From: Ochrobactrum quorumnocens
GTDB taxonomy: Bacteria; Pseudomonadota; Alphaproteobacteria; Rhizobiales; Rhizobiaceae
Direction of reading: 5' to 3'
Assembly (NCBI RefSeq): GCF_002278035.1
Contig: NZ_CP022604.1
Location: forward strand, 434,001-498,000
Length of the DNA stretch: 64,000 nucleotides
The stretch's first letter is position 1, and every line of letters begins with the position of its first letter. Positions 54,963-64,000 of the stretch are shown piece by piece. Both the position numbers and the translations under genes were made by a program. Under the pieces are notes generated by a model. That model saw only the letters and a list, made by a program, of their open reading frames with translations. It was not told the origin of the DNA and made no database searches.

Positions 54963-54993
54963 AATAAAAGCGAGGCGGCCTTTGGGGCCGCCT
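54963..54993 (-). terminator. Terminator of purF
   Basis: AGGCGGCC-CCAAA-GGCCGCCT, then CGCTTTTATT on the minus strand. Confidence 0.8.
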
Positions 54994-55009
54994 GCGTGAA
55001 GATGAATGA

Positions 55010-56500
55010 TCAGCCGTTGCTGGCGAGCAAGGACAACGTATGAACGTTGCTTTCGCCTGCCTGATCCAGGAGGCGGGTTGGGTATTCACCCGTGAAATAG
55101 TGATCGGTGAAGGCGGGTGCCTTCGGATTCCGTGCTTCACCGCCAACAGCCTTGTAAAGACCATCAATCGAAAGGAAAGCCAGTGAATCCGCACCGATAT
55201 AACGGCACATGGACTCAAGGCTGTCATGCTGGTTTGCGAGCAGCTTTTCACGGTCCGGCGTATCAATGCCGTAAAAGTCCGGATGAAAGATCATCGGGCT
55301 TGCGACGCGGATATGCACTTCCTTCGCACCTGCATCGCGGATCATCTGCACAATCTTGACCGAGGTGGTGCCGCGCACGATGGAATCATCCACCAGAACG
55401 ACGCGCTTGCCTTCGATCATCGCACGGTTGGCCGAATGCTTGAGCTTCACACCAAGGGCACGAATTTGCTGCGTTGGCTCGATAAAGGTACGGCCAACAT
55501 AGTGATTGCGAATGATGCCATATTCGAACGGAATGCCACTGGCCTGTGCAAAGCCGAGTGCCGCAGGCGTTCCGCCATCGGGCACTGGCACGACCACATC
55601 GGCCTCGACGCTGGCTTCGGCGGCCAGGTTAATGCCCATGTTTTTGCGGGCGACATAGACACTGCGTCCGCCGACAACCGAGTCCGGACGTGCGAAATAG
55701 ACATATTCAAACAAGCAAAGCCGTTCAGGCTGTGGATTGTCTGCCTTGATGCATTCAGTGGTGATGGAGCCATCTTTCTGAATTTCACAGATGATGACTT
55801 CGCCGTTTTCGACGTCGCGAATATATTTCGCGCCGATGATATCGAGTGCACAGGTTTCAGAACAGAAGATTGGCTTGCCGTCGAGTTCGCCCATAACGAG
55901 AGGGCGAATCCCAACTGCATCACGAGCAGCAATCAGCTTGGTGCGGGTCAGCGCCAGCATGGCATAGCCGCCTTCGACCTGACGGATAGCATCGACGAAG
56001 CGTGCGCTTGATGAGACCTGACGCGAGCGCGCAATCATGTGCAACACAACTTCGGTGTCGGACGTCGCCTGAAAGATTGCGCCGGAGGCGATGAGCTGCT
56101 TACGCAGCGTAATGCCGTTGGTAAAGTTGCCGTTATGCGCAATCGCGATGCCGCCAACTTCCAGCTCTGCGAACAATGGCTGCACATTGCGCAGTATCGT
56201 TTCGCCAGTTGTTGAATAGCGTACATGACCGATGGCCCGATCGCCGGGCAAGCGGTTCAGCGTCGAGGCATCGGTGAAGTGGTCGCCCACCAGCCCCATA
56301 TGCCGTTCAGAATGAAAGCGACGGTTGTGGTAGGACACAATACCCGCTGCTTCCTGTCCGCGATGCTGAAGGGCATGCAGGCCCAGAGCGGTCAGCGCTG
56401 CGGCGTCCTCATGGCCAAGAATGCCAAATACACCGCACTCTTCATGCAACGTATCATCGTCTAGCATAAAGGAGTTTTCGTCATGCGATTGTTGGAACAT
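55010..56500 (-). CDS. purF: Amidophosphoribosyltransferase
   Basis: First committed step of purine synthesis: moves glutamine amide nitrogen to PRPP. 496 residues. The glutaminase Cys is in LHEECGVFGILGHEDAA, after a propeptide of 21 residues from the chosen start. The PRPP site is VVLVDDSIVRGTTSVKI. Ntn Cys maturation would require cleavage before Cys22. A start at 56467 would give a ten-residue propeptide, nearer to known enzymes, so the N-terminus is uncertain. cvpA lies upstream on the same strand. Confidence 0.96.
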   Translation of the reverse strand: MFQQSHDENSFMLDDDTLHEECGVFGILGHEDAAALTALGLHALQHRGQEAAGIVSYHNRRFHSERHMGLVGDHFTDASTLNRLPGDRAIGHVRYSTTGETILRNVQPLFAELEVGGIAIAHNGNFTNGITLRKQLIASGAIFQATSDTEVVLHMIARSRQVSSSARFVDAIRQVEGGYAMLALTRTKLIAARDAVGIRPLVMGELDGKPIFCSETCALDIIGAKYIRDVENGEVIICEIQKDGSITTECIKADNPQPERLCLFEYVYFARPDSVVGGRSVYVARKNMGINLAAEASVEADVVVPVPDGGTPAALGFAQASGIPFEYGIIRNHYVGRTFIEPTQQIRALGVKLKHSANRAMIEGKRVVLVDDSIVRGTTSVKIVQMIRDAGAKEVHIRVASPMIFHPDFYGIDTPDREKLLANQHDSLESMCRYIGADSLAFLSIDGLYKAVGGEARNPKAPAFTDHYFTGEYPTRLLDQAGESNVHTLSLLASNG

Positions 56501-56621
56501 TGTCCGCAAGGCCTTTCGATTGCGGTTACTAAAAGCAACATTTACAGGAAAAGGCCGCGTTTTAAAAGCGATCCCTTGCATGCTGTGCGTTTCAGCCGCT
56601 GATATAGTGTAAGACTTTGAC

Positions 56622-56661
56622 TAAAAACAGATGAAACCGACAGCTTTATGCTGCCGGTTTC
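56622..56661 (-). terminator. Terminator of cvpA
   Basis: On the minus strand GAAACCGGCAGC-ataaa-GCTGTCGGTTTC (one mismatch), followed by ATCTGTTTTTAG. Confidence 0.6.
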
Positions 56662-56679
56662 AAAAAGGTGTATTCGAGA

Positions 56680-57270
56680 TCAGTTTGCAGCCGGTGTATC
56701 GTCCGGTACAGGCGTCTCGGTCTGATCACCTGGCTGGCCACCAGCTGGTGCCGGAGTTTCCTGCCCAGGCTTGAACTTTTTGATTGCCGATTCTGGATCG
56801 GCTGGCAGGAGATCGATCAACTGCTGGCCGAAGGAATCAAGCATTGGCTTGGATTTCGCATTGTTCACCCAAGCAGGCTGGTTGGTTGGAACCAACCAGT
56901 TGAAGAACAGCATAGCGACAACAACCAAAAGAACACCGCGTGCTGCACCGAACAAAAAGCCGAGCGTGCGGTCAAGCGCACCGATGCGGCTGTCGATGAT
57001 GAAGTCGGCGATCTTCATGGTGATCAGCGAAACAACGATCAGAACCACGAGGAAAACTGCACCTGCGGCTGCGATCTTTGCGATGGTCTCGTTGTTGATA
57101 TAGGGCTGAAGGAATGGCAGCACGGGTATATAGAACAAATATGCCGCCGCAGCCGCTGCAGCCCAGGAAACCAGCGAAAGCACTTCGCGAGAAAAACCGC
57201 GGACCATCGCAAGAACGGCCGAAACCAGCGTTATTCCGAGTAGAATTCCATCAAGTAACGTAATCGGCAT
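56680..57270 (-). CDS. cvpA: CvpA family membrane protein
   Basis: 196 residues with four hydrophobic helices: ITLLDGILLGITLVSAVLA, SLVSWAAAAAAAYLF, AAGAVFLVVLIVVSLITM and GVLLVVVAMLFFNWLV. The LVSAVLAMVRGFSREVLSL and DRTLGFLFGAARG patterns are those of CvpA, needed for colicin V export and envelope homeostasis. The C-terminal 40 residues are a Pro/Ala/Thr-rich tail. The order radA-cvpA-purF is conserved in the group. Confidence 0.9.
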   Translation of the reverse strand: MPITLLDGILLGITLVSAVLAMVRGFSREVLSLVSWAAAAAAAYLFYIPVLPFLQPYINNETIAKIAAAGAVFLVVLIVVSLITMKIADFIIDSRIGALDRTLGFLFGAARGVLLVVVAMLFFNWLVPTNQPAWVNNAKSKPMLDSFGQQLIDLLPADPESAIKKFKPGQETPAPAGGQPGDQTETPVPDDTPAAN

Positions 57271-57431
57271 TCTGGCCTGTCCTTAATTTATACGCAGCGT
57301 GGCTTTTTGCATTCGAGCACCTGCGGGGCAGTCAAACTTGCGGGAGCATAACACCGGAAAGTTGACGAAATCTTCCGCCGTTAAATCCCATTAAATTCAA
57401 TGATCTGCAACCTGATGTTTGCAGGCGAGGG

Positions 57432-58823
57432 TTATTTCTTGCCCGGACCCGATGCGGCAATGCGCACAACAAGGTCCGACAGGGCAGTTGTTTCCATAAG
57501 CCCAAAGTTGCGCTCTTTCCAAAGCTCGCTACTTCCGCCGGGCACAACTGCTTGCCGGAAGCCGAGTTTTTCAGCTTCCTTTAGCCTCTGTACTGCATGT
57601 GACACCGCACGAACAGCGCCAGAAAGGCTGATTTCGCCGAAATAAACACTATCTGCCGGGAGGGCAATACCGGCAATGGACGAAACAAGTGCAGCAGCCA
57701 CAGCAATATCGGCTGCAGGTTCGCTGATGCGGTAGCCGCCAGCGACGTTGAGATAGACATCGTGTTGGCCAAAACGCACGCCGCAATGTGATTCGAGCAC
57801 GGCCAAAATCATGGCGAGGCGGCTTCCATCCCACCCGACAACAGCGCGGCGCGGCGTGCCAAGCGATGAGGGGGAAACAAGTGCCTGTATCTCAACAAGA
57901 ACAGGGCGAGTGCCTTCCATTCCAGCAAAGACAGCTGCACCCGGAGATTTCGCGTTACGCTCGCCGAGGAACAACTCGGACGGGTTCGAGACTTCTCGCA
58001 AACCGCCATCAGACATTTCAAACACGCCGATTTCATCGGTTGGGCCGAAGCGGTTTTTGACGGTGCGCAAGATCCGATACTGGTGCCCGCCTTCGCCTTC
58101 AAAATAGAGAACGCCATCGACCATGTGTTCGACAACGCGCGGACCGGCTATTTGCCCTTCTTTGGTCACGTGACCAACGAGAACCACTGCAGCGCCCGTT
58201 TGCTTGGCATAGCGGATCATTGCCTGAGCGGACGACCGAACCTGAGTAACGGTTCCGGGGGCTGAGTCGGCCATGTCGGTCCACAATGTCTGGATGGAAT
58301 CGATAATGACCAGATCAGGCCGTTTGCCGTCGGAAACGGTGGCAAGAATGTCTTCGACGTTGGTTTCCGCTGCAAGTTCGACTGCGCTGGACGCCACGCC
58401 AAGTCTTTGTGCGCGCAGACGTATCTGCGCGACTGCTTCTTCACCCGACACATAGACGATGCGATGGCCGTGGTTTGCAAGAGCTGCAGCTGCTTGAGTC
58501 AGCAGTGTTGATTTGCCGATACCCGGATCGCCACCAATCAAGACTGCGGAACCGCGCACGAACCCGCCGCCCGTTACACGGTCAAGCTCGCTGATACCGG
58601 AGATGATGCGTGGCGCGTCTTCGATGTCGCCTGAAAGCGAGGTGAGAGCAACAGCTCGGCCCTTGCGTTTGGAAAGCATGGAGCCGGGACCGGAGCCGAT
58701 GCCGCTATTGGTGCCTTCTTCGACAAGCGTGTTCCACTCGCCGCAAGAGTCGCACTTACCCGCCCAGCGCGTGTGAACCGCGCCGCAATTCTGGCAGATG
58801 AACTGAACACGTGCCTTGGCCAT
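57432..58823 (-). CDS. radA: DNA repair protein RadA
   Basis: 463 residues. Helicase-like RecA relative that moves branches in recombination. The N-terminal zinc finger has ICQNCGAVHTRWAGKCDSCG. Walker A is GGDPGIGKSTLLTQA; the hallmark KNRFG is in TVKNRFGPTDEIGVF. The C-terminal Lon-protease-like domain runs from about 290. It follows dnaB by 27 bases and probably shares its transcript. Confidence 0.96.
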   Translation of the reverse strand: MAKARVQFICQNCGAVHTRWAGKCDSCGEWNTLVEEGTNSGIGSGPGSMLSKRKGRAVALTSLSGDIEDAPRIISGISELDRVTGGGFVRGSAVLIGGDPGIGKSTLLTQAAAALANHGHRIVYVSGEEAVAQIRLRAQRLGVASSAVELAAETNVEDILATVSDGKRPDLVIIDSIQTLWTDMADSAPGTVTQVRSSAQAMIRYAKQTGAAVVLVGHVTKEGQIAGPRVVEHMVDGVLYFEGEGGHQYRILRTVKNRFGPTDEIGVFEMSDGGLREVSNPSELFLGERNAKSPGAAVFAGMEGTRPVLVEIQALVSPSSLGTPRRAVVGWDGSRLAMILAVLESHCGVRFGQHDVYLNVAGGYRISEPAADIAVAAALVSSIAGIALPADSVYFGEISLSGAVRAVSHAVQRLKEAEKLGFRQAVVPGGSSELWKERNFGLMETTALSDLVVRIAASGPGKK

Positions 58824-58850
58824 CAGGCACGCTCCGTCTTAATCGTAATT

Positions 58851-60356
58851 TTATTCATACTGCTCCGGGATATAAGACCCCTCGGCCAAATCTGCAAATC
58901 GCGTGAATTCAGCCTGGAAGGCGAGCTTAACGGTGCCGGTCGGTCCATGACGCTGCTTGGCCACAATAACGTCGGCCGTGCCGCGCACCTTTTCGAAGTG
59001 CTGCTTCCATTCTTCGTATTTAGGATCGAATTCGTCACGCGGTTCGAGATTCTTGACGTAATATTCTTCGCGGAACACGAACAGCACCACGTCGGCGTCC
59101 TGCTCGATAGAACCTGATTCACGAAGATCAGAGAGCTGCGGGCGCTTGTCTTCGCGGCTTTCTACCTGACGGGAGAGCTGTGACAGCGCAATGATCGGAA
59201 CATTGAGCTCTTTGCCGAGCGCCTTCAAGCCGGTGGTGATTTCTGTGATTTCCTGCACGCGGTTTTGTGCTGAAGCCTTGGACGAACCGGTCATCAGCTG
59301 GACGTAATCGATAACCAGAACATCAAGGCCGCGCTGGCGCTTCAAGCGGCGCGCACGCGCTGCAAGCTGTGCAATCGAGATACCACCCGTTTGGTCGATA
59401 TAAAGCGGTATCTTCTGCATGACCTGCGAACAGGCAACAAGCTTCTCAAAATCGGTCTCGGTAATGTCGCCGCGACGGATTTTTGACGATGAAACTTCCG
59501 TCTGCTCGGAAATGATACGTGTTGCGAGCTGTTCCGCCGACATTTCGAGCGAGAAGAAGCCAACAACGCCACCATTCTTGGCTTTCATCGTGCCATCAGC
59601 CTGCTGTTCGGCTTCATAAGCATTGGCGATGTTGAAAGCGATGTTGGTGGCAAGCGAAGTCTTACCCATACCCGGACGACCGGCGAGGATGATCAAGTCG
59701 GAAGGCTGCAAGCCGCCCATCTTGCCATCAAGCGTATGAATGCCGGTAGAGACACCGGAGAGATGACCATCGCGCATGAAAGCAGCATTCGCCATGTCGA
59801 CCGCGGTAGTGACCGCATCTTTGAACGGCTGAAAGCCACCGTCATACCGCCCGGTTTCTGCAAGCTCGAACAGGCGCCGTTCCGCGTCCTCGATTTGCTC
59901 CTGTGGGGCGTTGTCGACTGGCGCATCATAGGCGACGTTGACCATGTCTTCGCCAATGCCAATGAGCGCGCGGCGTGTCGCAAGATCATAGATCGCGCGG
60001 CCATAATCCTCGGCGTTGATGATGGTCACAGCTTCGGTCGCCAGGCGTGCCACATACTGGAATACGGTCAGATCACCGATCTTGCCCTCATTGGGCAGGA
60101 AGGTCTTCATCGTAACCGGATTGGCCATCTTGCCGACACGGATAAGGTCGGTGGAAATTTCGTAGATACGACGATGCAAAGGCTCGAAGAAATGGGTTGG
60201 CTTCAGAAAGTCCGAAACCCGGTAAAAAGCGTCATTGTTGATCAGAATAGCACCGAGGAGTGCCTGTTCCGCTTCAATATTGTGGGGTGCTTCACGATAA
60301 AGCGCATCTTTTTGCTCGCGCGCATCATCAAGTTTGCGTACCGCCGCTTCCGCCAT
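58851..60356 (-). CDS. dnaB: Replicative DNA helicase DnaB
   Basis: 501 residues. The N-terminal domain begins REAPHNIEAEQALLGAILIN. The RecA-like motor has AGRPGMGKTSLATNIA (Walker A), VLVIDYVQLMTG (Walker B) and LSQLSRQVESREDKRPQLSD (arginine finger region). DnaB unwinds DNA at the fork as a hexamer. A region of 43 residues before QEEQ... is normal for alphaproteobacteria. No intein is seen. Confidence 0.97.
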   Translation of the reverse strand: MAEAAVRKLDDAREQKDALYREAPHNIEAEQALLGAILINNDAFYRVSDFLKPTHFFEPLHRRIYEISTDLIRVGKMANPVTMKTFLPNEGKIGDLTVFQYVARLATEAVTIINAEDYGRAIYDLATRRALIGIGEDMVNVAYDAPVDNAPQEQIEDAERRLFELAETGRYDGGFQPFKDAVTTAVDMANAAFMRDGHLSGVSTGIHTLDGKMGGLQPSDLIILAGRPGMGKTSLATNIAFNIANAYEAEQQADGTMKAKNGGVVGFFSLEMSAEQLATRIISEQTEVSSSKIRRGDITETDFEKLVACSQVMQKIPLYIDQTGGISIAQLAARARRLKRQRGLDVLVIDYVQLMTGSSKASAQNRVQEITEITTGLKALGKELNVPIIALSQLSRQVESREDKRPQLSDLRESGSIEQDADVVLFVFREEYYVKNLEPRDEFDPKYEEWKQHFEKVRGTADVIVAKQRHGPTGTVKLAFQAEFTRFADLAEGSYIPEQYE

Positions 60357-60575
60357 GATTCTCTGATCCTGTCTCTGATCTTCCCAGCTAGACCTGAAGT
60401 GAAGCTAAACGCAACGCAGCCTCAAGGTGATTCCTGCCTGGAGAGATAAGCTATACCATGATTCACAGGCATCCACAGTTTGGGGTTTAAACTTTTGCAC
60501 CGGGACTTGACGAACGTTGTGATGCAGAATGGCTGCTGATACGAAACCCGATATCGTGTTCAGAGGGAGTCTTTC

Positions 60576-61586
60576 ATGCGTTCTCGTTTCTTATCGATAT
60601 GGCTGGCAGCTATCGCCGCTTTATCGTTCCTGTCTTTTCCGGCGGCAGCATCCGAGCCCATCAAGGTCAAGGTTTTCATCGCTGCCATGTTTGAAATTGG
60701 CGAGAACAGTGGTGATCGCGCCGGTGAGTTTCAAAACTGGTATGAACGTTATTGGAAAGACGCGAAGCCTATTGAGGTAAAGGGCGCTTTGAAGCCGGTC
60801 TATTGCAATGACGAGGGTGTTTGCGGTGCGGTTCTTGGCATGGGCAAGGTCAACTCATCCGCCAGCATGCAGGCCATTCTGCTTGATCCGGCTTTTAACT
60901 TCTCGAAGAGCTATTATGTTCTGTCGGGCGTTGCAGGTACACCGCCTTCGCGCGGAACCATCGGCGATGTGAGCTGGGCGACCTGGCTTGTCGATTATGA
61001 CCTCGGACATCGTTGGGCACCCGAAGAAGGGAAGCCGGGCGAGCCGGTATTCATGCCACGCAAGGGCTATGAGGACTATCGCGTCTTCAAGCTCAACCCC
61101 GATCTTGTTGCTGCCGCCATGCGTCTTGGCAAAGACGTGAAGCTTGAGGATTCGACAGAGGCGCAAGCCTACCGGATGCGTTATCCGGACAAAGCTGCAC
61201 AATCAGCACCGTCTTTGAAGGAAGGCACCCATATGACGGGTGATACTTTCTTTCACGGCCCGGGATTGTCAAAAGAAGCACAGTATATTTCAAAGCTCTA
61301 TGGCGCGGATGACTATCTGATCACCGAAATGGAAGCAGCTTCGATCACACTCGTTATCAAGCGCCAGTTCGGCACGGATCGTATTCTCAGCTTGCGTGGA
61401 GCCGTGAACTTCGATCAGGGCAATCCAAGCGAAACGACGTTGCAGCATCTTGATCCAGCACCGGGCGAAACCGCTGGCGGTTTTGCGGAAACGGTCAAGA
61501 ATATCTACCTCGTCGGCGCTCCCGTCGTCGATGAAATCACGACCCATTGGGATAAATGGGAAGCTGGTGTTCCTAACGCTGAATAA
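60576..61586 (+). CDS. Purine nucleoside permease (NUP family), secreted
   Basis: 336 residues with a Sec signal (FLSIWLAAIAALSFLSFPAAASE). The mature part PIKVKVFIAAMFEIGENSGDRAGEFQNWYERYW and LKEGTHMTGDTFFHGP matches the NUP/purine nucleoside permease family (PF06516), with no membrane helices. So the name permease is misleading: it is most likely a periplasmic binding or nucleoside-phosphorylase-like protein. It is monocistronic with its own terminator; a CTTGAC -35-like box lies near 60506. Confidence 0.85.
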   Translation: MRSRFLSIWLAAIAALSFLSFPAAASEPIKVKVFIAAMFEIGENSGDRAGEFQNWYERYWKDAKPIEVKGALKPVYCNDEGVCGAVLGMGKVNSSASMQAILLDPAFNFSKSYYVLSGVAGTPPSRGTIGDVSWATWLVDYDLGHRWAPEEGKPGEPVFMPRKGYEDYRVFKLNPDLVAAAMRLGKDVKLEDSTEAQAYRMRYPDKAAQSAPSLKEGTHMTGDTFFHGPGLSKEAQYISKLYGADDYLITEMEAASITLVIKRQFGTDRILSLRGAVNFDQGNPSETTLQHLDPAPGETAGGFAETVKNIYLVGAPVVDEITTHWDKWEAGVPNAE

Positions 61587-61594
61587 GCATGAAG

Positions 61595-61626
61595 GGCTGT
61601 GTGAATGTTCACACAGCCCTTTTTTG
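61595..61626. terminator. Terminator between the purine permease gene and cfa
   Basis: GGGCTGTGTGAA-TG-TTCACACAGCCC followed by TTTTTT; 12 perfect pairs. Confidence 0.9.
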
Positions 61627-61636
61627 TATCTCAGCA

Positions 61637-62920
61637 TTATTGAGCTTTGGCCCGTTTTTTGGGTGCTTGCGTTTCGCTGTTGGCCCCTTTCGGCGCGCTG
61701 TCTAGCCGTTTTAATCGCTTTTCTTCCGCCTCGATGTAATTTCGCGTTAGTGGCACAGCTTCCTGCTTGTGGGCAATCTGGATGTGAAAGACCATCATGT
61801 TTTGCCAGCGGAAGGCGCTTTCGGAGGCTGCCAGATAAAACTCCCACATGCGGCAGAAGCGTTCGTCATAAAGTGCTTTTGCCTCCTCGCGATGCTCCAT
61901 AAAAGCAAGCCGCCATTTTTTCAGTGTTTCTGCATAATGAAGCCGCAGGATTTCAATGTCGGTAACGTAAAGCCCGGCTTTCTCAATGTGTGGCAATACT
62001 TCTGAAAGAGCCGGAATGTAGCCGCCTGGGAAGATATACTTGCGGATGAATGGGTTGGTCGCGCCGGGTCCATCGGCGCGGCCAATCGCATGAAGCAGGA
62101 AAACGCCGTCTTTTTTCAACAAGCGTGCCGCATGTTGAAAATACTCGGCGAAGTGTCCAACGCCGACATGCTCAAACATACCGACTGAAACAAGTCGGTC
62201 GAACTGATCATCGATATTGCGATAATCGGTGAGCTGAAAATTTGCACGGTCTGCAAGGTCTTCTTCGATGGCCCGTTTATTGGCGATGGCGTGTTGTTCT
62301 TCCGAGAGCGTGACACCCGTCACATTGGCTTTGAGGAAACGGGCAAGATAAAGACCCATGCCACCCCAGCCGCAGCCGATGTCGAGCACCTTATGCTCGT
62401 CCTTGACGAGAAGCTTTGCTGCAATGTGCCGCTTCTTGGCCAACTGTGCTTCGGCAAGTGTCGCATTGGGTGGATCGAAATATGCGCAGGAGTACTGCTT
62501 GTCGGGGTCCAGAAACAGATCGTAAAGCGCACCTGAAAGATCATAATGGCTTTTGATATTGCTCGATGATCGAGCAATCGTGTTCATTTGCTGGAAGCGG
62601 CGAAACAATACGCGGAATTTGCCCGCTGCCTTCATCCAAGGTTCGGTGGCAGCCGTTGGGCCAGTGTTCTCAAAGACGATTTTGAGCACTGTATAGATAT
62701 CGCCTTCAACAAAATCGATTTCGCCATCCATGAAGCATTCTGCGAGCTTCAGTTCAGGGTCGAGCGCTACGGCGCGCTCGGCATGACGTGTATTAAAACG
62801 GATATGAACCGGGTTACCGGTCTTGTCTCCATACTGATTAGCAGCTCCACCAGAATCAGTAACCGTCAGGTCGCCGATTTTGATCATATGCGAAAGAACA
62901 GTACGCAGCATTCCATACAT
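61637..62920 (-). CDS. cfa: Cyclopropane-fatty-acyl-phospholipid synthase family protein
   Basis: 427 residues. The SAM-binding part is LDIGCGWGGMGLYLARFL, followed by VTGVTLSEEQ. SVGMFEHVGVGHFAEYF is the active-site strand of CFA synthases. The N-terminal part carries ARSSSNIKSHYDLSGALYD. It adds a methylene group across cis double bonds in membrane lipids. I start at the ATG nine bases after AAGGAG; two upstream starts are possible but too close to or lack the site. Confidence 0.93.
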   Translation of the reverse strand: MYGMLRTVLSHMIKIGDLTVTDSGGAANQYGDKTGNPVHIRFNTRHAERAVALDPELKLAECFMDGEIDFVEGDIYTVLKIVFENTGPTAATEPWMKAAGKFRVLFRRFQQMNTIARSSSNIKSHYDLSGALYDLFLDPDKQYSCAYFDPPNATLAEAQLAKKRHIAAKLLVKDEHKVLDIGCGWGGMGLYLARFLKANVTGVTLSEEQHAIANKRAIEEDLADRANFQLTDYRNIDDQFDRLVSVGMFEHVGVGHFAEYFQHAARLLKKDGVFLLHAIGRADGPGATNPFIRKYIFPGGYIPALSEVLPHIEKAGLYVTDIEILRLHYAETLKKWRLAFMEHREEAKALYDERFCRMWEFYLAASESAFRWQNMMVFHIQIAHKQEAVPLTRNYIEAEEKRLKRLDSAPKGANSETQAPKKRAKAQ

Positions 62921-63154
62921 TGGCCCCATCTCCTTGTTGAGATTGGAGCAAGTGCAAACATCCATGCGGTTGCATGGCAGGCGGCTTGTTGCCTGAATTC
63001 AAGCCGCTCTGTCATCAGATTTTCAGGCTATTCCCTTCGGTCAGTCGATTCCTGGCTGGCTTCTGGCTATTCGCCTGAGCAAACGCGGACGTTTCCGTCA
63101 GCACCTCTCCAATCCAATACTAATGAAGAGAATAGGCAAAATTTCCGATCTGAA

Positions 63155-63187
63155 AAGAGAAAATGCCCGACGGAGACCGCCGGGCAT
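63155..63187 (-). terminator. Terminator of rplI
   Basis: On the minus strand ATGCCCGGCGG-TCT-CCGTCGGGCAT followed by TTTCTCTTTTC. Confidence 0.85.
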
Positions 63188-63261
63188 GATCATATAAAGT
63201 TTACCACCATTGGAAACATGGCTAAGGAGCATTGCTTCCTTGGAGGAAAGAGCAGGGCAGA

Positions 63262-63831
63262 TTAAGCCTGATCTTCGCCTTCTTCGTCTTCGTCGAAGAC
63301 TTCTTCAGCGAGAGGTGCTTCTTCGATGCCGTAGATGGCTTCGATTGAGGTCAGGTCTTCACCCTTTGCCTGACGTTCGGCTTCCTCAGTCGAACGAGCG
63401 ATGTTTACGGAAACCGTAACTTCGACTTCAGGATGCAGCGAGATGACGATGTCATGCACGCCGATTGCCTTGATTGGCTGCTTCAGTTCAACCTGGTTGC
63501 GGTGCAGGTTGAAGCCATTTGCAGTGATGATGTCAGCGATGTCGCGGGTCGAAACCGAACCGTACAGCTGACCGGTTTCACCAGCCGAACGAACAACGAT
63601 GAACGATTCGCCGTTGAGCTTGGTTGCAACTGCTTCAGCTTCGCTCTTGCGCTCAAGGTTCTGAGCTTCGAGCTGCGCGCGCTGGCCTTCGAACTTCTTG
63701 CGGTTGGCTTCGTTGGCACGAAGAGCCTTGCCCTGTGGCAGCAGGAAGTTACGGGCAAAGCCGTCCTTGACCTTAACAGTGTCGCCCATCTGACCGAGGC
63801 GGCTGATACGTTCCAGAAGAATAACGTCCAT
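63262..63831 (-). CDS. rplI: 50S ribosomal protein L9
   Basis: 189 residues, with the N-terminal globular domain [23 protein letters not shown], the long helix and the C-terminal domain [12 protein letters not shown]. The last 20 residues are acidic ([14 protein letters not shown]), as usual in rhizobia. AAGGAAA lies before the ATG. The membrane protein gene upstream ends 30 bases earlier, so they are in one operon. Confidence 0.97.
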   Translation of the reverse strand: MDVILLERISRLGQMGDTVKVKDGFARNFLLPQGKALRANEANRKKFEGQRAQLEAQNLERKSEAEAVATKLNGESFIVVRSAGETGQLYGSVSTRDIADIITANGFNLHRNQVELKQPIKAIGVHDIVISLHPEVEVTVSVNIARSTEEAERQAKGEDLTSIEAIYGIEEAPLAEEVFDEDEEGEDQA

Positions 63832-63861
63832 TTGAGTTTCCTTTCGAGTGTCTCAATGAGT

Positions 63862-64000
63862 TTATTGGTTATCAGTATTCGGGATTTTCGAGATTGGCGC
63901 GCCGCGCGATGTATCGAAAAGACCGAAAACCATGAAGACGAAAAGCAGAAATGCGAACAGGATGATCGCCACATAGACGAACCACAGCACGACTGGTCGC
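63862..64000 (-). CDS. C-terminus of a membrane protein (DUF2232-like), cut by window edge
   Basis: Only 45 residues before the stop at 63862 are visible. They form one long hydrophobic helix (VVLWFVYVAIILFAFLLF) followed by MVFGLFDTSRGAPISKIPNTDNQ. In related genomes the gene just before rplI codes for a DUF2232 membrane protein in the rpsF-rpsR-rplI operon, so I infer that here. The fragment itself does not prove it. Confidence 0.7.
   Translation of the reverse strand, partial: RPVVLWFVYVAIILFAFLLFVFMVFGLFDTSRGAPISKIPNTDNQ

Overview
The window is a stretch of alphaproteobacterial chromosome of the Hyphomicrobiales (Rhizobiales). It most resembles the Brucella/Ochrobactrum branch. I infer this from the proteins, from gene orders typical of that group (pdxH / DnaJ-like / fabI / phosphatase / aroC / ribB; HDAC-like / xseB / dxs / tlyA / rRNA methyltransferase; a DUF2232-like protein / rplI / dnaB / radA / cvpA / purF), and from several families of short intergenic palindromes of the kind known from rhizobia and Brucella. 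No search was run, so genus level is an inference. I saw no rRNA, tRNA, insertion sequence, prophage or CRISPR array. The region is mostly housekeeping, with small accessory islets.

Layout. 1-8.8 kb, mostly minus strand: a DMT exporter (cut by the edge), RNase HII, a radical SAM protein, a short glycosyltransferase, ispE, an S49 peptidase, nhaA, a monooxygenase/GNAT pair and trmN6/DUF2007. 8.9-18.2 kb, plus strand: polyprenyl diphosphate synthase, a TPR lipoprotein-like protein, glyQS, a threonylcarbamoyl-AMP synthase and a D-2-hydroxyacid dehydrogenase. 18.4-22.7 kb: a DUF6101 protein followed by a candidate structured ncRNA with its own terminator, then an acyl-CoA dehydrogenase/enoyl-CoA isomerase-like pair, and cspA. 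23-31.4 kb: a GGDEF protein, purD, ubiA, pdxH, a Tat-exported hydrolase, a lipoprotein, a DnaJ-like chaperone and fabI. 31.5-34.4 kb: a histidine phosphatase, then an islet with a metallophosphoesterase and a Xre/RES toxin-antitoxin pair. 34.7-45.1 kb: aroC, ribB with a degenerate GTP cyclohydrolase II domain, an HDAC-like deacetylase and xseB, an envelope/stress insert (DedA, GlsB, YidB-like, pirin), then dxs, tlyA and an RNA methyltransferase. 45.2-49.3 kb: an ArsR/SRPBCC pair with two visible operators, a racemase, a LOG protein, a lysozyme-inhibitor-like protein and a LysM protein. 49.4-53.9 kb: a cysteine-rich ArsR regulator next to an Atm1-type ABC exporter, then psd/pssA and an ATPase. 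54.2-64 kb: an SDR, purF, cvpA, radA, dnaB, a secreted purine nucleoside permease, cfa, rplI and the tail of a membrane protein.

How genes work together: ispE and dxs feed the MEP isoprenoid pathway, and the polyprenyl diphosphate synthase and UbiA carry it on to ubiquinone. psd and pssA make phosphatidylethanolamine, and cfa modifies membrane lipids. purD and purF belong to purine synthesis. Several start codons are TTG or GTG, and were chosen by their Shine-Dalgarno sites.

The most interesting non-coding signals are the candidate ncRNA at about 19.06-19.20 kb, a family of four roughly 45-bp palindromes, a long RIME-like element in three copies, and operator-like inverted repeats overlapping the starts of two ArsR genes and lying upstream of the toxin-antitoxin pair.
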